Counted from the stretch's first letter, positions 31,901-43,800 are shown. The stretch: 64,000 nucleotides of DNA from Aurelia coerulea (GCA_039566865.1 CM076959.1:16848501-16912500); one strand, 5' to 3'. Numbers and translations are program-made. The notes: a model not told the origin generated them from the letters alone.

Positions 31901-33770
31901 AAGGTAGTAGATTGTAATGTGTATGAATCTTTTTTGACAGGGAAGACTGGAAACCTGTTTTGACGATTAATTCAATAGTTTATGGTCTTCAATATCTCTT
32001 CCTGGTAAGTATCCTTATCTTGTAAACTTACATAATAAACACCTCTCATGCTTTGGAAACCTTTTTGTGAATGTTTCTGTTGATTTCCAGTTCTTGTTGC
32101 TTTTTTTTACCCAATCGGTCCATGGCTCACTACAACGTGTCTACCACCTATAAAGTAACTACTAATTTTCACCGATACTTTTTGTCTGCACATGCTGACT
32201 CTTCACAGATATACTCCACATGCTCTGGCATTTGTTCTGAGACAGTTACAGCAAGTTGTTGTTTCTTACTTTTGTGTCCAAGGTGATGGGTGTTTCATCT
32301 TTGTGTGCTTGTTCATTAGAGTCAGAAATCTGCTCTAAGGTGGAGAGAGTCCTTCTTTCTGAGACGCCTGAGCTGTTCTTTTCTTAAAGTTAATGTATAT
32401 TTTTTCATCGATGTAAGTGGCTGCCGTAGTTGGAACTCGATAACATCATGTCCTTTCCATCTATGGCAGCCACAGAATATTTATATTTTGTTGAAGTTTA
32501 GTTGTTTTTATCTGTGATATTAAAAAAATTTGAGCTTTACAGTGCTATCACAACTCAATGACTCAGTTTACGTCACATCTACTGATGACGTCACATCTGC
32601 TACATAATCTTGTATTCAAGTTGTATTTGTAACCTATCTATTGTTAGTTGAAGTGAATGAACAGAGCGAAGTAGAGGCAATCTATTAATAGAACAAAGAA
32701 AACTCCTACGCACGTTATTGTTTCTCCAGCAAAACATTATCCACGCACGTGTCGAATCATCGAATACAATAGGGTAAAACTAGAATACCCAGACTCCTTT
32801 CGCGCGGGGCTTTTATCTCCGTTCATTGTCTTTAAAGTTAAATTCTATAATTTTTCATAGGAACCTAACCCTGAAGATCCACTAAACAAAGGTAAGTCTT
32901 TTATGATTATTTGAGCATAGTTTCCGTTTCTCACAGAAAACGATTTTAGTTTGACGTTAAATCTTTGCTGCACATGTCACAATATCACAGTTAGACACCG
33001 CAGTTATACTTTAACTTGCAAGCTTCTGCAGAGGGAAATTTGTATCGTGCTGTGGAAGAGGTTTCAAGTGACTGAAGGGAAGGAATTTTTCTTTCCTCCA
33101 ATCCCTTTCGCTACCTCCTTTGTAGCAACATGTAAATTTTTCCTCCGCAGAAGCATAAAGCTGCGGCAATCAAGCAGAACTGCGGTGTCTAACGACACAT
33201 GGTATCACTCCGACGCAATACCCTACTACCCCAGCTATCAGATGAAACGTAAACTTAGACTGCGTTCACACGATGCCGGCACATTTTGAAAACGGTGAAA
33301 AATTTGACGGATAGGCCTCCCGTTCACACGGAAACGGCACATTTTTTGCAGGCAGATTTTGAAAACGATAGATTTTGAAAACGGAATTCTAACCGGCGCA
33401 TTCTGCTTTCGAAACGAAGCTGATTGGCTTTGGGGCGAAAATCCAGCCTTGTTCTCGTGGAGCTTGCAAAGAGTTTATTGCCGTCACAATTTCTGGCATT
33501 TTCAAAATTTTGCCGGTATCGTGTGAACGCTAGCTCAAATTTTGCTACCGTCACATTTTTCACTGTTTTCAAAATGTGCCGGCATCGTGTGAACGCAGTC
33601 TTAATAGAATGTAAAACCCAAGTTGCCCCTTCAACTTACATCTTCATCTTCTCATCATAGATGCTGCGGAAATATTACGACAAAACCGAAGGTTATTTGA
33701 ACAGAACGTTGCGAGGTCGATGAGAGGAGGATATATTGGAAGTGTATACTTTGAAAGATGTACAAAGTAA
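25931..33770 (+). CDS. UBE2M: NEDD8-conjugating enzyme E2 M (UBC12), one exon not found
   Basis: Family role: accepts NEDD8 from UBA3-NAE1 and, with DCN1/RBX1, transfers it to cullins. Exons: 25931-26030, 27748-27842, 28244-28282, 29922-29974, 31941-32004, 32861-32891, 33661-33770. The N-terminus [10 protein letters not shown] is the UBC12-specific docking tail. It is followed by [11 protein letters not shown] and FKLVICPDE, then by [10 protein letters not shown] with the catalytic Cys codon at 29958-29960, and by [16 protein letters not shown] and a C-terminus [12 protein letters not shown]. Between the exon ending in FTFSFK and the exon starting in [10 protein letters not shown], about 17 residues conserved in UBC12 (the strand with the YPxDPPKV motif) are absent. 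I searched the intron 28283-29921 in all three frames by eye and did not see them. Because both flanking junctions are phase 0, the remaining exons still join in frame (163 residues against about 183 in human). See the finding on this exon. Start choice is secure from the family N-terminus. Confidence 0.9.
26545..26849. mobile_element. Element built of CCTTGT/ACAAGG motifs
   Basis: Within 305 bp the hexamer CCTTGT or its complement ACAAGG occurs about eleven times, often as 'agccttgtaa' or 'gtacaaggcc'. The ends cctgtacgaaaatacaaggc and gccttgggtttttgtacagg form TIRs. In UBE2M intron 1. No coding content; not assigned to a known superfamily. Confidence 0.7.
28376..28820 (+). pseudogene. Non-LTR retrotransposon ORF2 C-terminal remnant (family B)
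   Basis: The frame reads [43 protein letters not shown], then [26 protein letters not shown] and a stop at about 28766. This is the C-terminal region of a CR1/L2/jockey-type reverse transcriptase protein, 5' truncated. It lies in the UBE2M intron 28283-29921, the interval in which the missing UBE2M exon should be. Confidence 0.75.
28838..29345. mobile_element. Element rich in CGAATA/TATTCG with TIR TAGGSCTGTCCA
   Basis: Ends taggcctgtccaccga and tttggacagcccta are inverted; the TIR style (agggctgtcca) resembles hAT elements. Most of the interior is made of CGAATA or TATTCG (more than fifteen occurrences), alternating with 'gtgtgac' and 'gaatgacc'. In the same UBE2M intron, directly after the retrotransposon remnant. 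Confidence 0.65.
30018..30282 (+). pseudogene. Non-LTR retrotransposon RT C-terminal remnant (family A)
   Basis: Reads [33 protein letters not shown], frameshift near 30205, then [12 protein letters not shown] and a cysteine-rich tail ending K-stop at 30280-30282. Same family as 421-701. In the UBE2M intron 29975-31940. Confidence 0.7.
30502..31113. mobile_element. Mariner-like foldback, TIR ACTGGGTGTCCCAAA
   Basis: Left tatactgggtgtcccaaaa; right ttctttgggacacccagtata, next to TA. Arms of about 180 bp pair (gatagttaacttgaata with caaattaactatcgag). The GTGTCCCAAAA terminus is typical of animal Tc1/mariner elements. Same terminus at 62869-63455. Confidence 0.75.
31160..31300 (-). mobile_element. 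Retrotransposon 3'-tail repeat (copy 4, reverse)
   Basis: gatacccggaggagcaaa and ctaccccaaggccat are the reverse complement of the 'ggccctggggtag ... tttgctcc ... ggtatc' core of the other copies; the rest is decayed. Confidence 0.4.
31475..31795. mobile_element. piggyBac-like MITE flanked by TTAA (copy 2)
   Basis: Ends ttaaaggggctccgtcgtc and gacgactgagcccctttaa, with an interior nearly identical to 4677-5000 (gaaagttgctgtttgggc, gaacaatggataatcc). The close similarity of the two copies suggests relatively recent spread. In the UBE2M intron upstream of exon 31941. Confidence 0.8.
32990..33193. mobile_element. MITE, TIR GTTAGACACCGCAGTT
   Basis: Left gttagacaccgcagttata, aagcttctgcagag; right cgcagaagcataaagctg, agaactgcggtgtctaac. 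About 200 bp, in the last UBE2M intron. Confidence 0.65.
33253..33604. mobile_element. MITE, TIR AGACTGCGTTCACACGATG
   Basis: Left ttagactgcgttcacacga, tgccggcacattttgaaaac; right gttttcaaaatgtgccggca, tcgtgtgaacgcagtctta, with flanking TTA. About 350 bp. It ends some 55 bp before the last UBE2M exon (33661). Confidence 0.75.
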
Positions 33771-34263
33771 AAAGGTTTTTCATTTGCTATAGACCTTCAT
33801 GTTACGTATTTTTTCCATCTTTGTTGGTATGTATTCTTTACTGCGTATTTGGGTCTTGTTGGGGCTTCGCGTAAACAACTTTCTGAAAGTGTAACAACTT
33901 GAAAAGCCTCGGAAAATGTGTCCAAATCACTGGCAGTGCCACAATTTCCTCAACGAAGGGGGTTAAAACAACGTAAAGTAACTTCACGTCTCGAAGGGAG
34001 ACATGAAATCCCAACTGCTGAATGGGTGGGTAACCCAAAAGCATTTTAAGGCACCCAACGGGATAAGAAGAGAAAGGGGGGACTTGAGGGGGAGAAAGAG
34101 GATAAGTTAAATTCCCTTCGCAAAGCCATTTCAAGGCACCCAACAGGGTCGCAGAAAATAAAAGGAGAAATGAAGGACTTGAGGGGGGAGAAAGAGGAGA
34201 AGTTGAATTCCTTGTTTAGTCATCGGGAGCAAAGTTGTGCATTTGTATTGAAGCTGTTATAGT

Positions 34264-34395
34264 CAAGGACTAAAATCGGTCTCAAATTAGATGTCACCTG
34301 AAATTGTCCGTGAATAAGAATAATTGAAGTATTTTACATGATTGATTTTGCGTTTTCGCAAATCCACGTCACGTGACATCTAACTTTAGTCCGCC
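34264..34395. mobile_element. Short palindromic MITE, CACGTGA family (copy 2)
   Basis: ggactaaaatcggtctcaa, attagatgtcacctgaaatt at the left; cacgtcacgtgacatcta, actttagtcc at the right; interior 'ttttgcgttttcgcaa' as in 3882-4000. Confidence 0.65.
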
Positions 34396-34865
34396 TTTGG
34401 AAGCTTGTTTTACTGTAAGTAAGTCCCCTGTTTTTCCAACCCTTTCGTTTGTTGATGATTACATGCAGTGTGTTTCGTAGAATTTATGTATGTCTACATT
34501 AATGCACAAGATTTTCTGAATTAAGCTGTGAACGAAACCCAAATTCAGTTTCAGATGTTAACAAAGAGGGCAACGAAGTGCTCCAAAGATTTCTGGGACA
34601 CCAAAAAGTGTTTCGTTTGAGCTCTAGACGATCTGACAGCAACCTTTTTGCATTTAGGCCCAGCAGGCTGCCATTCTCGAAATTCCTAACATGAGATTCT
34701 AGCAGTGCATCAAGGAAACTTCATAAGATTGTTTTGAGACCCCCCCCCCCCCCATCCTCCCCACTTCCACTCTGGGGCCTTCCAGGTGCTGCCAGTTGCT
34801 TCAAATTACAATTCGTGTGGAATCTTGAACTTCGTATTCACGACTTTGCTGCTGCTGTAGCTGAC

Positions 34866-35003
34866 TGTAAATCTATAGTTTGTCTCAAATTGGGTGTCAC
34901 GTGAAATTTCCCGCGAATAACAGTAATTGAAGTGTTTTGAATAAAGAATTTTGCGTTATCTCAAACCTCACGTGACACCTAATTTGATACATACCTTAGT
35001 CAG
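34866..35003. mobile_element. Short palindromic MITE, CACGTGA family (copy 3)
   Basis: gtctcaaattgggtgtcacg, tgaaatttcccgcgaata at the left; cctcacgtgacacctaattt at the right; interior 'ttttgcgttatctcaa'. Matches 3882-4000 and 34264-34395. Confidence 0.65.
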
Positions 35004-35352
35004 TCTTTACCGACTATAGGAGACAATTTACTTTACTGTTAAAATATGTAAGTTTTGTGGTAGATACTTACTTTCATTCTTGTGACTAAGAATTATGAGC
35101 TTTTTTGAATGTTTTGAAGCTGGAAGAATCCTTTGATGTTTGGAGCTGCAGAATCTGTGCAAAGACAACGTGAAGCAAAAATCCTTCATACAGGGTGCCC
35201 AAAACTTATGATTAATTGTTTTGAAATAACGATTTGAGGAACGTGCTCCATGGTAGCATAACCCTGTCCTTACGATCTTAACTGATTTTAGGCATCAAAA
35301 TCTTGCAATTCCGCTGAATTTTCACGGAGTTACGAGCTGTTGAAGCTCAAAT

Positions 35353-35433
35353 TTTTTAGCCTGCGTGCAGCCTCAACTCCTCCTCAAAGGAAAAGTAGGA
35401 GGAGTTGAGGCTGCACGCAGGCTAAAATTTTTG
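35353..35433. repeat. Perfect hairpin, 36-bp arms
   Basis: tagcctgcgtgcagcctcaa, ctcctcct is followed a few bases later by its exact reverse complement, aggaggagttgaggctgca, cgcaggcta. The loop is about 15 nt. Confidence 0.8.
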
Positions 35434-35560
35434 CGTTGCAGGACTTGGAAAATAGGACCGATGACCGCCCCTCTGGACCCCCTGCACATATAACACGTTT
35501 ATGCATAGCCTCACTACATAAGGACGTCATAAGTCTAGTGTATGCATGCCTCTCTGCATA

Positions 35561-36165
35561 GTACTCTGAACAGCAAGGGCAGATTTTGTAATACAAAAGC
35601 AACAGTTGCGTTTGATTGACACCTCAATTCAAAGCGATTAGCGACTGCAGACAAAAGAAATTCTCTCAACCAGTAATTCAAAACAAACAAAGCCGCTAAA
35701 GTTTCTCCGAAACAAGTTGGGCAAACTCTCGCCTTTTGCAAGCGGAAGGCGGTTTTTAAAGAGAAGTTATGTGCTTGTGACGAAAGAAGAAGGGTAAATC
35801 TAAAGATCTGCCTGGCGGATTTTGCTTATTTGATTCAGCTGCCCAGCAGAAGGCATCGTTAATTCTCTTAAATGAAACGATTAAAAAACAGCTCCTGAAT
35901 CAAATAAGCAAAATCCGCCAGGCAGAACTTTACTTTACCCTTCTTCCTTCTTTATAAGCAAATAACTTCTCTTAAAAACAACCTATCGCTTGCACAAGGC
36001 GAGAGTTTGCCCAGCTAGTTTCGGGGAAACTTTCGCTGCTTTGTTTGTTTTGAATTACTAGATGAGAGAATTTCCTTTGTCTGCAGTCGCTAATTGCTTT
36101 GAATTGAGGTGTCAATCAAACGCACATGTTGCTATTATATTACAAAATCTGCCCTTGGTACTCTG
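35561..36165. mobile_element. hAT-like foldback element, full copy with 8-bp target duplication
   Basis: The body 35569-36157 is flanked on both sides by GTACTCTG (35561-35568 and 36158-36165). Inner ends are cagcaagggcagattttgta and tacaaaatctgcccttg. Arms of about 280 bp hold gactgcagacaaaag and ctttgtctgcagtcg. An 8-bp duplication and short TIRs point to the hAT superfamily. No transposase frame. Confidence 0.85.
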
Positions 36166-36524
36166 GACCCTCTGCATAGATAGCTCATCAATTTTTTGTT
36201 TGATCTTCAAGTATTATTTTCGTCAGTTCTATTAGTTCATAATTATAAATGCTGTCAAAGATATTTTCCTTTAAAGAAATCAATAACGAATTGTCAATCA
36301 TTCCTAGTGGGTACTTCGTTGAGACTTCTAAAAAGCAAATGTTGGGCTTGTTTTCTGTGTTTACTTTGGCTTCAATAGAAAATTCCGCCAATGTTGTTTG
36401 CACCCACTTCAGGTCACATGACTCAGGTCACATGACTGAGGAAACTTTCTTTTCATGCAAGTTGAGAACTTCGTACTATGGAAAACATGATGCGGGTAGC
36501 TATATAAAGGCCCACATCTATTTC

Positions 36525-36651
36525 CAGTAGTTTCGCTCGGCGACCAGCGCGTTTGCCATTGCGCATGTTCTATTGTTAATGCCCATGCTCTGTTCTTAGA
36601 GAGCATGCGCACTAGGCAATTGCGCTGCTGGTCGCCGACCAAAACTGCTGC
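36525..36651. repeat. Imperfect palindrome
   Basis: Left cagtagtttcgctcggcgac, cagcgcgtttgccattgcgc; right tgcgcactaggcaattgcgc, tgctggtcgccgaccaaaac, tgctg. The centre pairs through 'gagcatgcgc'-like sequence. Confidence 0.65.
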
Positions 36652-37769
36652 TTCTTCGGCCTTGACAGATAAAAAGACGATTTCCCAAGTTTATGGTCAC
36701 TTGACCTGAAATGAGGATAAATAACGTTGCTGAATTTGTCTTTTGCACAGATTTAGTTCATGCACTTACTGAACTCCTAATGTTTGTATTGATGTTACCC
36801 CCATTTTCAAGATAACGGAATGTCTTTTTGACAGTCTTTAGTTGCATAGTCTGCAGTAGCTATCTAGGTTATGTAATGGCTTTAAAGTTCAAAGCTTTGT
36901 TATGATCGTTTACCAAATTCTCAAAAGGGACATACTTTTTTTTGTCTAATTCTACGTGTGTGCTAGGCCCCTCAGCGTGGTCATAGTCTGTTTTGTCTCA
37001 AATACACTCATTTTCTTTTCAGAAGCTAAGGTCCGGGCCGGTAGGCAGTTTCTTAGATTTTTGGGCCATTTTGCTACCAAAAGTCTCTTGTGTGTTTCTT
37101 ATAATTTTAATGCCAAAAGTGTAAAGTTAATCTTGTTTTTGTCTGAAGGGCTTTCTTACTTAGTAAGATCTCAAAACAAGTCAATAACATAATTTGCACT
37201 CAAAATAATGTCCAAACAGTGGCTATAACTGTACAGTGTCAAACATTTTGACTGCGATAGGAAAGCTAAAACTGTAAATCACACAATTTTCTCAGCCTTT
37301 TACATGCAGGTGGGGTTGTTTCTTAACTTTATTGAGCCTACCGTTTCTTACAAGCGGTTTCTTATAAAAAAATACGTGTATTTGCATTTTGCAGTTTCAA
37401 ACTTTGGTATTTCGCTGCTTTCAGAACGTGATAAATGTTTCAGTTCATTTCAAATCATTTCAAAACCAAGAATGATATAATTTTGGCTCTGAAGGGGTCG
37501 TAGAAATGGCATATAGTCGCATAAAGTTAGCACTATCTCATACGATCCATCTTACAGAGCTGTCATCACCTATGGTCCTTTGCCGGCACACTACAATTTC
37601 AAACTGTTTCAAAATCAAATTTACCAAATTAAGCTTGAAAGGAATCGGGCTGAGCTTTGGGTACCGTGGGTGTCACTGAGTTCCCTTGTCGACCAGTCCC
37701 ATTGCATTTTGCAACAACAGCAACAAAATTTCAATTCAATTCATCGTCCGAAATTGCTTCGATCGTCGC

Positions 37770-37845
37770 CATTTTGAATGCGTGAAGTCCGTCCAGCAGG
37801 GCTTTCGTCGAGGAAAAGTGCTGTCAGTTGCAGCTGTATTTAGAG
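37770..37845 (+). promoter_or_regulatory. Possible 5' non-coding exon/promoter of NDUFS5
   Basis: Locally CpG-rich sequence (cgtcgccattttg, gcgtgaagtccgtcc, tcgtcgagg) ends in tagag followed by donor gtaact at 37846. The next acceptor in the same direction is 38445, eight bases before the NDUFS5 ATG. The reading is inference from the splice signals and composition only. Confidence 0.35.
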
Positions 37846-38453
37846 GTAACTGATAAATATTATTTCTAATGCTATTCTGTTTCTTTCTGCACTAGTTTTA
37901 GCCTCTAAGGATTGAAGCCGGGAATTGTCCATTCTCGGCTCAAAAATATCTTTTTCAAATCAAGAGTGTAAGGCCTAAAACTCCTGCCTGTTTGGCTTTG
38001 TGGTGGCAACAAGCTTGCTGAAAACTGAGTGGACGTAACACTTCATTTGGAAAAGGCAAACTCGCGTGATGATGAATGTTTATTATACATTCCGCATGTT
38101 TACTGCTTTTTGTTATAATTTGTACTGCTAAAGTAGTACCTACCACACTACACAGTAGTAAAGCTTATGAAGCAAAATATTTCCTCACCAGTCGGAATGC
38201 ACCTTGGCATCTCCATGACCATGATGCTATATATAATGATATATTATATATAATCTACTACTTCTAAATTTAAGTTTTGCTTTATTTCAGGATCTGTTGC
38301 AGGGAGTTTAGGAGGGGGGGGGGCCTCAAAAATACGACTTTTCATGCATGCATGCACTGTTTGTGCTCTGCTGTTGCCTGATTTTGTTAGGTTTGTGTTT
38401 TTCACTTGGACCTTACCTTTTCTGATATTATCCTTATATCAACAGGCAGCAAG

Positions 38454-39739
38454 ATGAATTATTCAGTTGGGCGTCATGGTGGCAGATCAAAATGCTATCG
38501 CTTTTATGAAGATGTAGTAGAATGTGCAAGAGAAGCTGGAAGGAACGATCATTACTGGAAATGTCAAAAGGAAAGAGAAGATTATTTAGAATGTCTCCAT
38601 AACAAGAAATTGGTAAGGCTATTTTTCATCATAGATTTTGGGTATGTGAAAAAGATATAAAAAACAAATTTCTATAAGTAAGGTACTTGATAAACTGGGA
38701 TGCTTCAAAGTCTATTAGTGTTGACAGGATTTTAATGTGATTTTTAGATATTTATGGAGCTCTAGAAATATCTCTTATCAAGAATATTTTGTTGAGGCGC
38801 CAAACGGGACAAATATGAGGCGGCAAAGGGGACAAAAATACATGATTTTATATTTTACCCCACAACATTTTTTATCATAATCAATCGCCTCGAAAAGTTT
38901 TTTACAATATATAGCTTTTATTTTAGCCTATAAAACAACAAAAATACCATAAAAAGGTAAAAATATGCCATGAAATTCATACCGCAAAATATATATAACA
39001 AAATATACATAACATATCGCAAAATTTATGCCATGAAAAGATATAAGATTGATAAAAGAGTAAATGGACTAAAAATAAAAGATAAAAAATATATAATAAA
39101 ACGATAAAATAAATGTAAAAATGCATACCATGAAATATAAGAATACATGTTAAAATAAGAGTATACCATGAAAATGAAATGTGTACCATGAAACTTACTG
39201 AAGGTGCAGTTTAATTTGGTATTGTTTCACATATGCATTTGAAGTTCTGTAAAAATTGATTGAGGTTTACGACTTTTTCAGCCCTTTCAAATACTAGTAT
39301 TTCTCCTAAATTTTAATTTGCATATGTTATTGGTACTCAGGAAAATATTAATATACTTGCAGCCTTTTCGCAGAGTGATTTTTGCTATCAGCCAGAATTT
39401 TATACATTTTTAGTGTTCTGATAATCTATTTACTTCAAATTTAGCAATGTGTCCAATTTTTGACATACAGGGTATTTGTATGAGTAAAAAGCTCTTTCAT
39501 AACAAATTCATTAATAAGAAGCTTTTAAGGATTTTGAAAAGATAGGAAACTAAACTTATAAAAATGCTCAGAAATGATTTGTAAGAACTTTAAGTTGTAA
39601 CAGCCTAAAAAGAATAACTTCTCATTTTTTATTCCAGAGTATCAGATTGGAAAAAATAAAACAAGAGAAGAAGAAGCTAATTAAGGCAGGAAAATGGCCA
39701 CCAAAGCCAGAAGCTGTGGAAGTAGCTACGAAAAATTGA
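38454..39739 (+). CDS. NDUFS5: NADH dehydrogenase iron-sulfur protein 5 (complex I 15 kDa subunit)
   Basis: Family role: accessory subunit of mitochondrial complex I on the intermembrane-space side, imported and oxidised through the Mia40 route. Exons: 38454-38612 and 39638-39739, joined in phase 0. The product is 86 residues. The twin CX9C signature is intact: CYRFYEDVVEC and CQKEREDYLEC each have exactly nine residues between cysteines. The tail LEKIKQEKKKLIKAGKW-PP matches the NDUFS5 C-terminus (lysine-rich, then proline-rich). Human NDUFS5 is 106 residues; the deficit is at the N-terminus, before the first CX9C. ATG 38454 is the first in the exon that opens at about 38446, only eight bases after its splice acceptor. 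An upstream non-coding exon is therefore expected; a CpG-containing stretch ending in a donor at about 37845 is a candidate. No signal peptide is seen, as usual for this import class. Confidence 0.88.
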
Positions 39740-40857
39740 GCCTTGACGTTATGCAGTATCTATTTGTATTCATATATTTGTAACTTTATTGGTTTATTGA
39801 TATGTTAAGTAAATGATTGTTCAAAAGTGCTTAGGACTGTACACGGATGATGCTTGATTGTATGATTTTCTTCCTTGAATGTTTCTTTATTCAAATCTAG
39901 TTATTGACCACCAATTCATTTCCTTGGGCAAGCCCACCACCCTTCTGACTGGAGATAACAAATGAAGAAAGTACATAATTTTAGATGCTAAATGCTGCTA
40001 AATACTGTTAAATGCTGTCAAATGCTGTTTTGCACTATGAACTTTGGTTGTTGCAGTCAACTTTGATCCAGATTGATTTCAACTTGCCTGGTCATCTTGG
40101 AAAAGGAAAGGTATCTCCCTACCTATATGAAGTCAAATCAGGCAAGTCCACACTCGTATGGGTGTATGGTTTTTTCTGTGCTCAGATGCTGTTTATGTCG
40201 TCTTCAAAGAGGAACAGTATCGAGAATTCGGCTCGGGGAAGTCTTCAACTTCCCTGAATGGAGAAAAAAAACGTATTTTTATAACAAACTTATTTATAAG
40301 AAACAGGTACAAGGATGGCCGAAGATTTTAAAAACTCTTGTAAAAAGTTTAGAAAGGGCTAAGGACTTTTTTAAAGCTAAATTCAAAGACATCATGGTAA
40401 TGTGTCGTTGAACCGTTAAGATTTTAAAAACTCTTGTAAAAAGTTTAGAAAGGGCTAAGGACTTTTTTAAAGCTAAATTCAAAGACATCATGGTAATGTG
40501 TCGTTGAACCGTTATTCTTGAGTTGAACGTAATGGAACACTTTCCCTTCCCACCAGAGGTGTTATGTGTCATGGAAGTCAAGGATCATCTGCAGCAGTAT
40601 TGTTAAAACTACATGATAATCCATCCACTCAAAAAGTAAGAAAGGTATCAAAATTCGGAAATTGCCATGTTAGATTAAAAAAACCTTTCGTACAATGAAG
40701 ATATAGCGCTTATTAACAACGGTTAAATTCTATTTTGCGCTGCGAATTTTTGCGGTTGCGGTGGAGGAGCTAAGGTGGCTCGATCACTCTTCCTCTTTGC
40801 TAAAGAGATACACTTCTTTTGCTCCGTTCCTAGTCAAGTTTGCAGACTTTTACAGCG
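39740..40857. other. Intergenic region between NDUFS5 and VPS33A
   Basis: About 1.1 kb with no supported gene. It contains a perfect 96-bp tandem duplication at 40322-40513. 40735-40857 is less AT-rich (ttgcggttgcggtggagg) and directly precedes the VPS33A ATG, so it is the likely promoter and 5' UTR. Confidence 0.55.
40322..40513. repeat. Perfect 96-bp tandem duplication
   Basis: The 96-bp unit starting aagattttaaaaactcttg and ending gtgtcgttgaaccgtt occurs twice head to tail (40322-40417, 40418-40513) with no difference that I can see. Confidence 0.9.
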
Positions 40858-43800
40858 ATGTCTCACTTGTCAAGTGGTAAAGTAAACTTGGCTCAAGTCA
40901 GAGAAACAGGCAGAAGAGACTTACTGAACTGTATTGACCGATGCCCGGGAAGCAAAGCCGTGGTTTGGGACGAAAAACTAACTGGTCCTGTGGGCCTAGT
41001 TGCAGAGTACAGCCTGTTGAAGGAGCACGAAGTTGGGAAAATGTTTCCTTTGAGCAAAGGAAAGCTTCCTCACTGCGAAGAACAAAATATTATCTTTCTT
41101 GTAAGGCCGAAGATTGAATTAATGGAAATTATTGCAGGGAATATAAAGCTTGAAGAAAGCAAAGGGAGCAGCAAGGAGTATCATATTTTCTTCGTGCCAA
41201 GAAAGAGTTTGCTTTGTGAACAGAAATTGCAAGTATGGATGTTTGTCATAACAAATCAGTTCACAGTTCCAGGAAATTTCTCTGCATAAGTGTGCAAACT
41301 GGGGGCAGCACCCACCCCCTGCCCCCAACGTTGGAGAAATTTGCAAAAATAAGCCATCATACTCAGGCAAAACTGCCTTAAATTGGCAAAATGTTCTAGT
41401 TTTTTAGGGCAACCTCCCAGATTTTGTCTTCCTGTACACTTGTGTCTACGAGCACAGTGCAATGTTGGATGTGCATGCATTTCAAGAAGAAAACTGTCAA
41501 TTTTTTCATCAATTGTTTACATGATCTTTCTTTTGCCAAAAAATTATGCATACTTATACCAGTCTGCAGAGTATCACAGTTCTTGACCAGATCTCGCACA
41601 TGCAGACCAAGGAAGCAATGGCGTGCTTGCATGCAAGGTCTTTGATTCCTTTGTTTTCAAAGTAATGAACAAAAGATCTTGTTCAAAATTGGTATGCACA
41701 CAAAATTTTTGACAAAAATCTCATGTGTGCAGCTGCCACACTTTCCAGACTGGTACATATACAGTATATAAGGTGAAATTGCCTTGCATCATTTTTTAGG
41801 AACTGTGAACTCATGTCTTCTAAAGTCAAATATTTTGAGTGCCAGGCTCAGTGAGCCAAAAAATTTGCCACACACTGGAATACCTAGAGTGTCCCAAAAG
41901 ACTTTTTGATTCAGCAAAACAAGGATAATGGGACATTTATTTTGCTAAGGAGATGGAGGCAAAGAAACAAGACTTTAAATCAGCACACTAAAGCCTTTTG
42001 AACTTATGTTCTCATCACACTCTGAAGGCCTCCATCTCCTTATTAATTTTTAGTGTTTCAACTACCAAATATTTTGCTAAAATGGCTTTCAATTCCAAAG
42101 TATGAAGATTTTCTAGAATATATATATCTCCTGACTATGATATAATTACTGACATGATCTTTTTGTCATATTTTAGGAGGAAGGTGTATATGGAACATTT
42201 TCAAAAATTGACCAATATCCACTGAGCTTGGTCCCGTTTGATCATGATCTTCTCTCATTAGAGAATGATCTTTCATTCTATGAATGTTATCTGGAGAAAG
42301 ATCTTACTTCCATGTATAATGTTGCTGATTCTTTGATGAAATTGCAGGCATTGTTTGGAGTTATTCCAAAGTAAGATTTATATGTTATTTCCAACAATGG
42401 CAGATTTTGTAATACAATAGCAACAGTTTCATTTGATTGACACCTGAGTTCAAAGCGATTAGCGACTGCAGACAAAGGAAATTCTCTCAACCAGTAATTC
42501 AAAACAAATGAAGCCGCAAAAGTTTCCCCAAAACAAGTAGGGCAAACTCTTTCCTTGTGCAAGCCAAGGGTGGTTTTTAAGAGAAGTTACGTGCTTACAG
42601 CGAAAGAAGAAGGGAAAATTTAAAGTTCTGTCTGGCGGATTTCGTTTATTTGATTCAGGAGCTGTTTTGTAATTTTTTCATTAAAGCCCTAAATATGCAA
42701 GAATTACAATGCCTTCTGCTCAGCTTCTGAATCAAATAAACAAAATCTGCCAGACAGAAATTTAGATTGCCCTTCTTCTTTCGATATAAGCACGTACTGT
42801 AACTTCTCTTAAGATCCAGCTTTCGCTTGCACAAGAAGAGGGTTTGCCCTACTAGTTTCGAGGAAACTTTTGCGGCGTTGCTTGTTTTGAGTTACTGGTT
42901 GAGAGAATTTCCTTTGTCTGCAGTCGCTAATCGCTTTGAATTCAGGTGTCAATCAAACGCAACTGTTGCTATTGTGTTACAAAATCTGACCTTGTTGTCC
43001 TAAAGATGTACCAAAATTTTGTTCGATTATGATTCTTTTCAGATCAGCAAGAGGTATATTGCAACTTACTTATAGAAAGCCTTAAAAATCTGTCTACAGT
43101 ATTTTCTATAAAATATCAGCCTATTTTGTTGCAAATCTTATTTTCAGACATAGTCTATTTATCATGTCAGCTCTTAGTATATTACATGACCATTGAGAGC
43201 ATAGCTTCCAAATGTTTAACTCGGTATAAAAAGGTAATTAGTGTAAAATTCTGGTGATCTATTTCTTCGGACTGAGTGGCTTGAAACAAACTTTAGTCAC
43301 TTATCTTTAATTCTACCGTTGGACTTTTCAGTAGTTTTCAATATTTTTCGAAATTTCAGCATATGTTACATTTCAACTCATTTGAGGGTGTGATGTCATC
43401 AAATTTCTGAATCATAAGCCAGAAAAGTTACAGACTTTTGCTTGATACCATATTGTAGGCATCCATAAACTATAGTTCTCTTCGAAATTATTTCATGTTG
43501 CTTCAAACAGTTTAGAAATTACTATGGTTTTAAGTTTTTTTTGAAAATTTTTCTTGAATTCTTGAAAAAGTAAAAAACACTCTGAATCTGAAAATATTGA
43601 AGATTTCAGAAAAGTCCAACGATAGAATTATAGAGAAATAGCTGAAGTTTCTTTGAAGTCATTCAGTTCAAAGAAAAAGGTCACTGAATTTTACACCAGC
43701 CTTTTTAAAGATTTGGAACCTAATGCTACCATTGAGTGTTTTCCCCTCCAAAATGAAATAGATATTTGCTGCTTTATCAGTTACACTTTTCGTGAGCTTT

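Larger units (their letters stand above)
33771..38445. other. Intergenic region between UBE2M and NDUFS5
   Basis: No gene supported on either strand. Recognised: two CACGTGA-type MITEs (34264-34395, 34866-35003), a poly-C tract near 34741, a perfect hairpin at 35353-35433, a full hAT-like foldback with 8-bp target duplication (35561-36165), a palindrome at 36525-36651, and a piece near 37320-37370 sharing 'gtttcttataa' with the mariner-like MITE at 3445. 34010-34200 contains a duplicated 'aaggcacccaacgggat' motif. The candidate NDUFS5 first exon is at 37770-37845. Confidence 0.6.

Noticed and set aside
32951..33289. A 112-codon plus-strand frame between UBE2M exons.
   Set aside because: It spans a MITE (32990-33193) and the start of another; UBE2M homology requires splicing past it.
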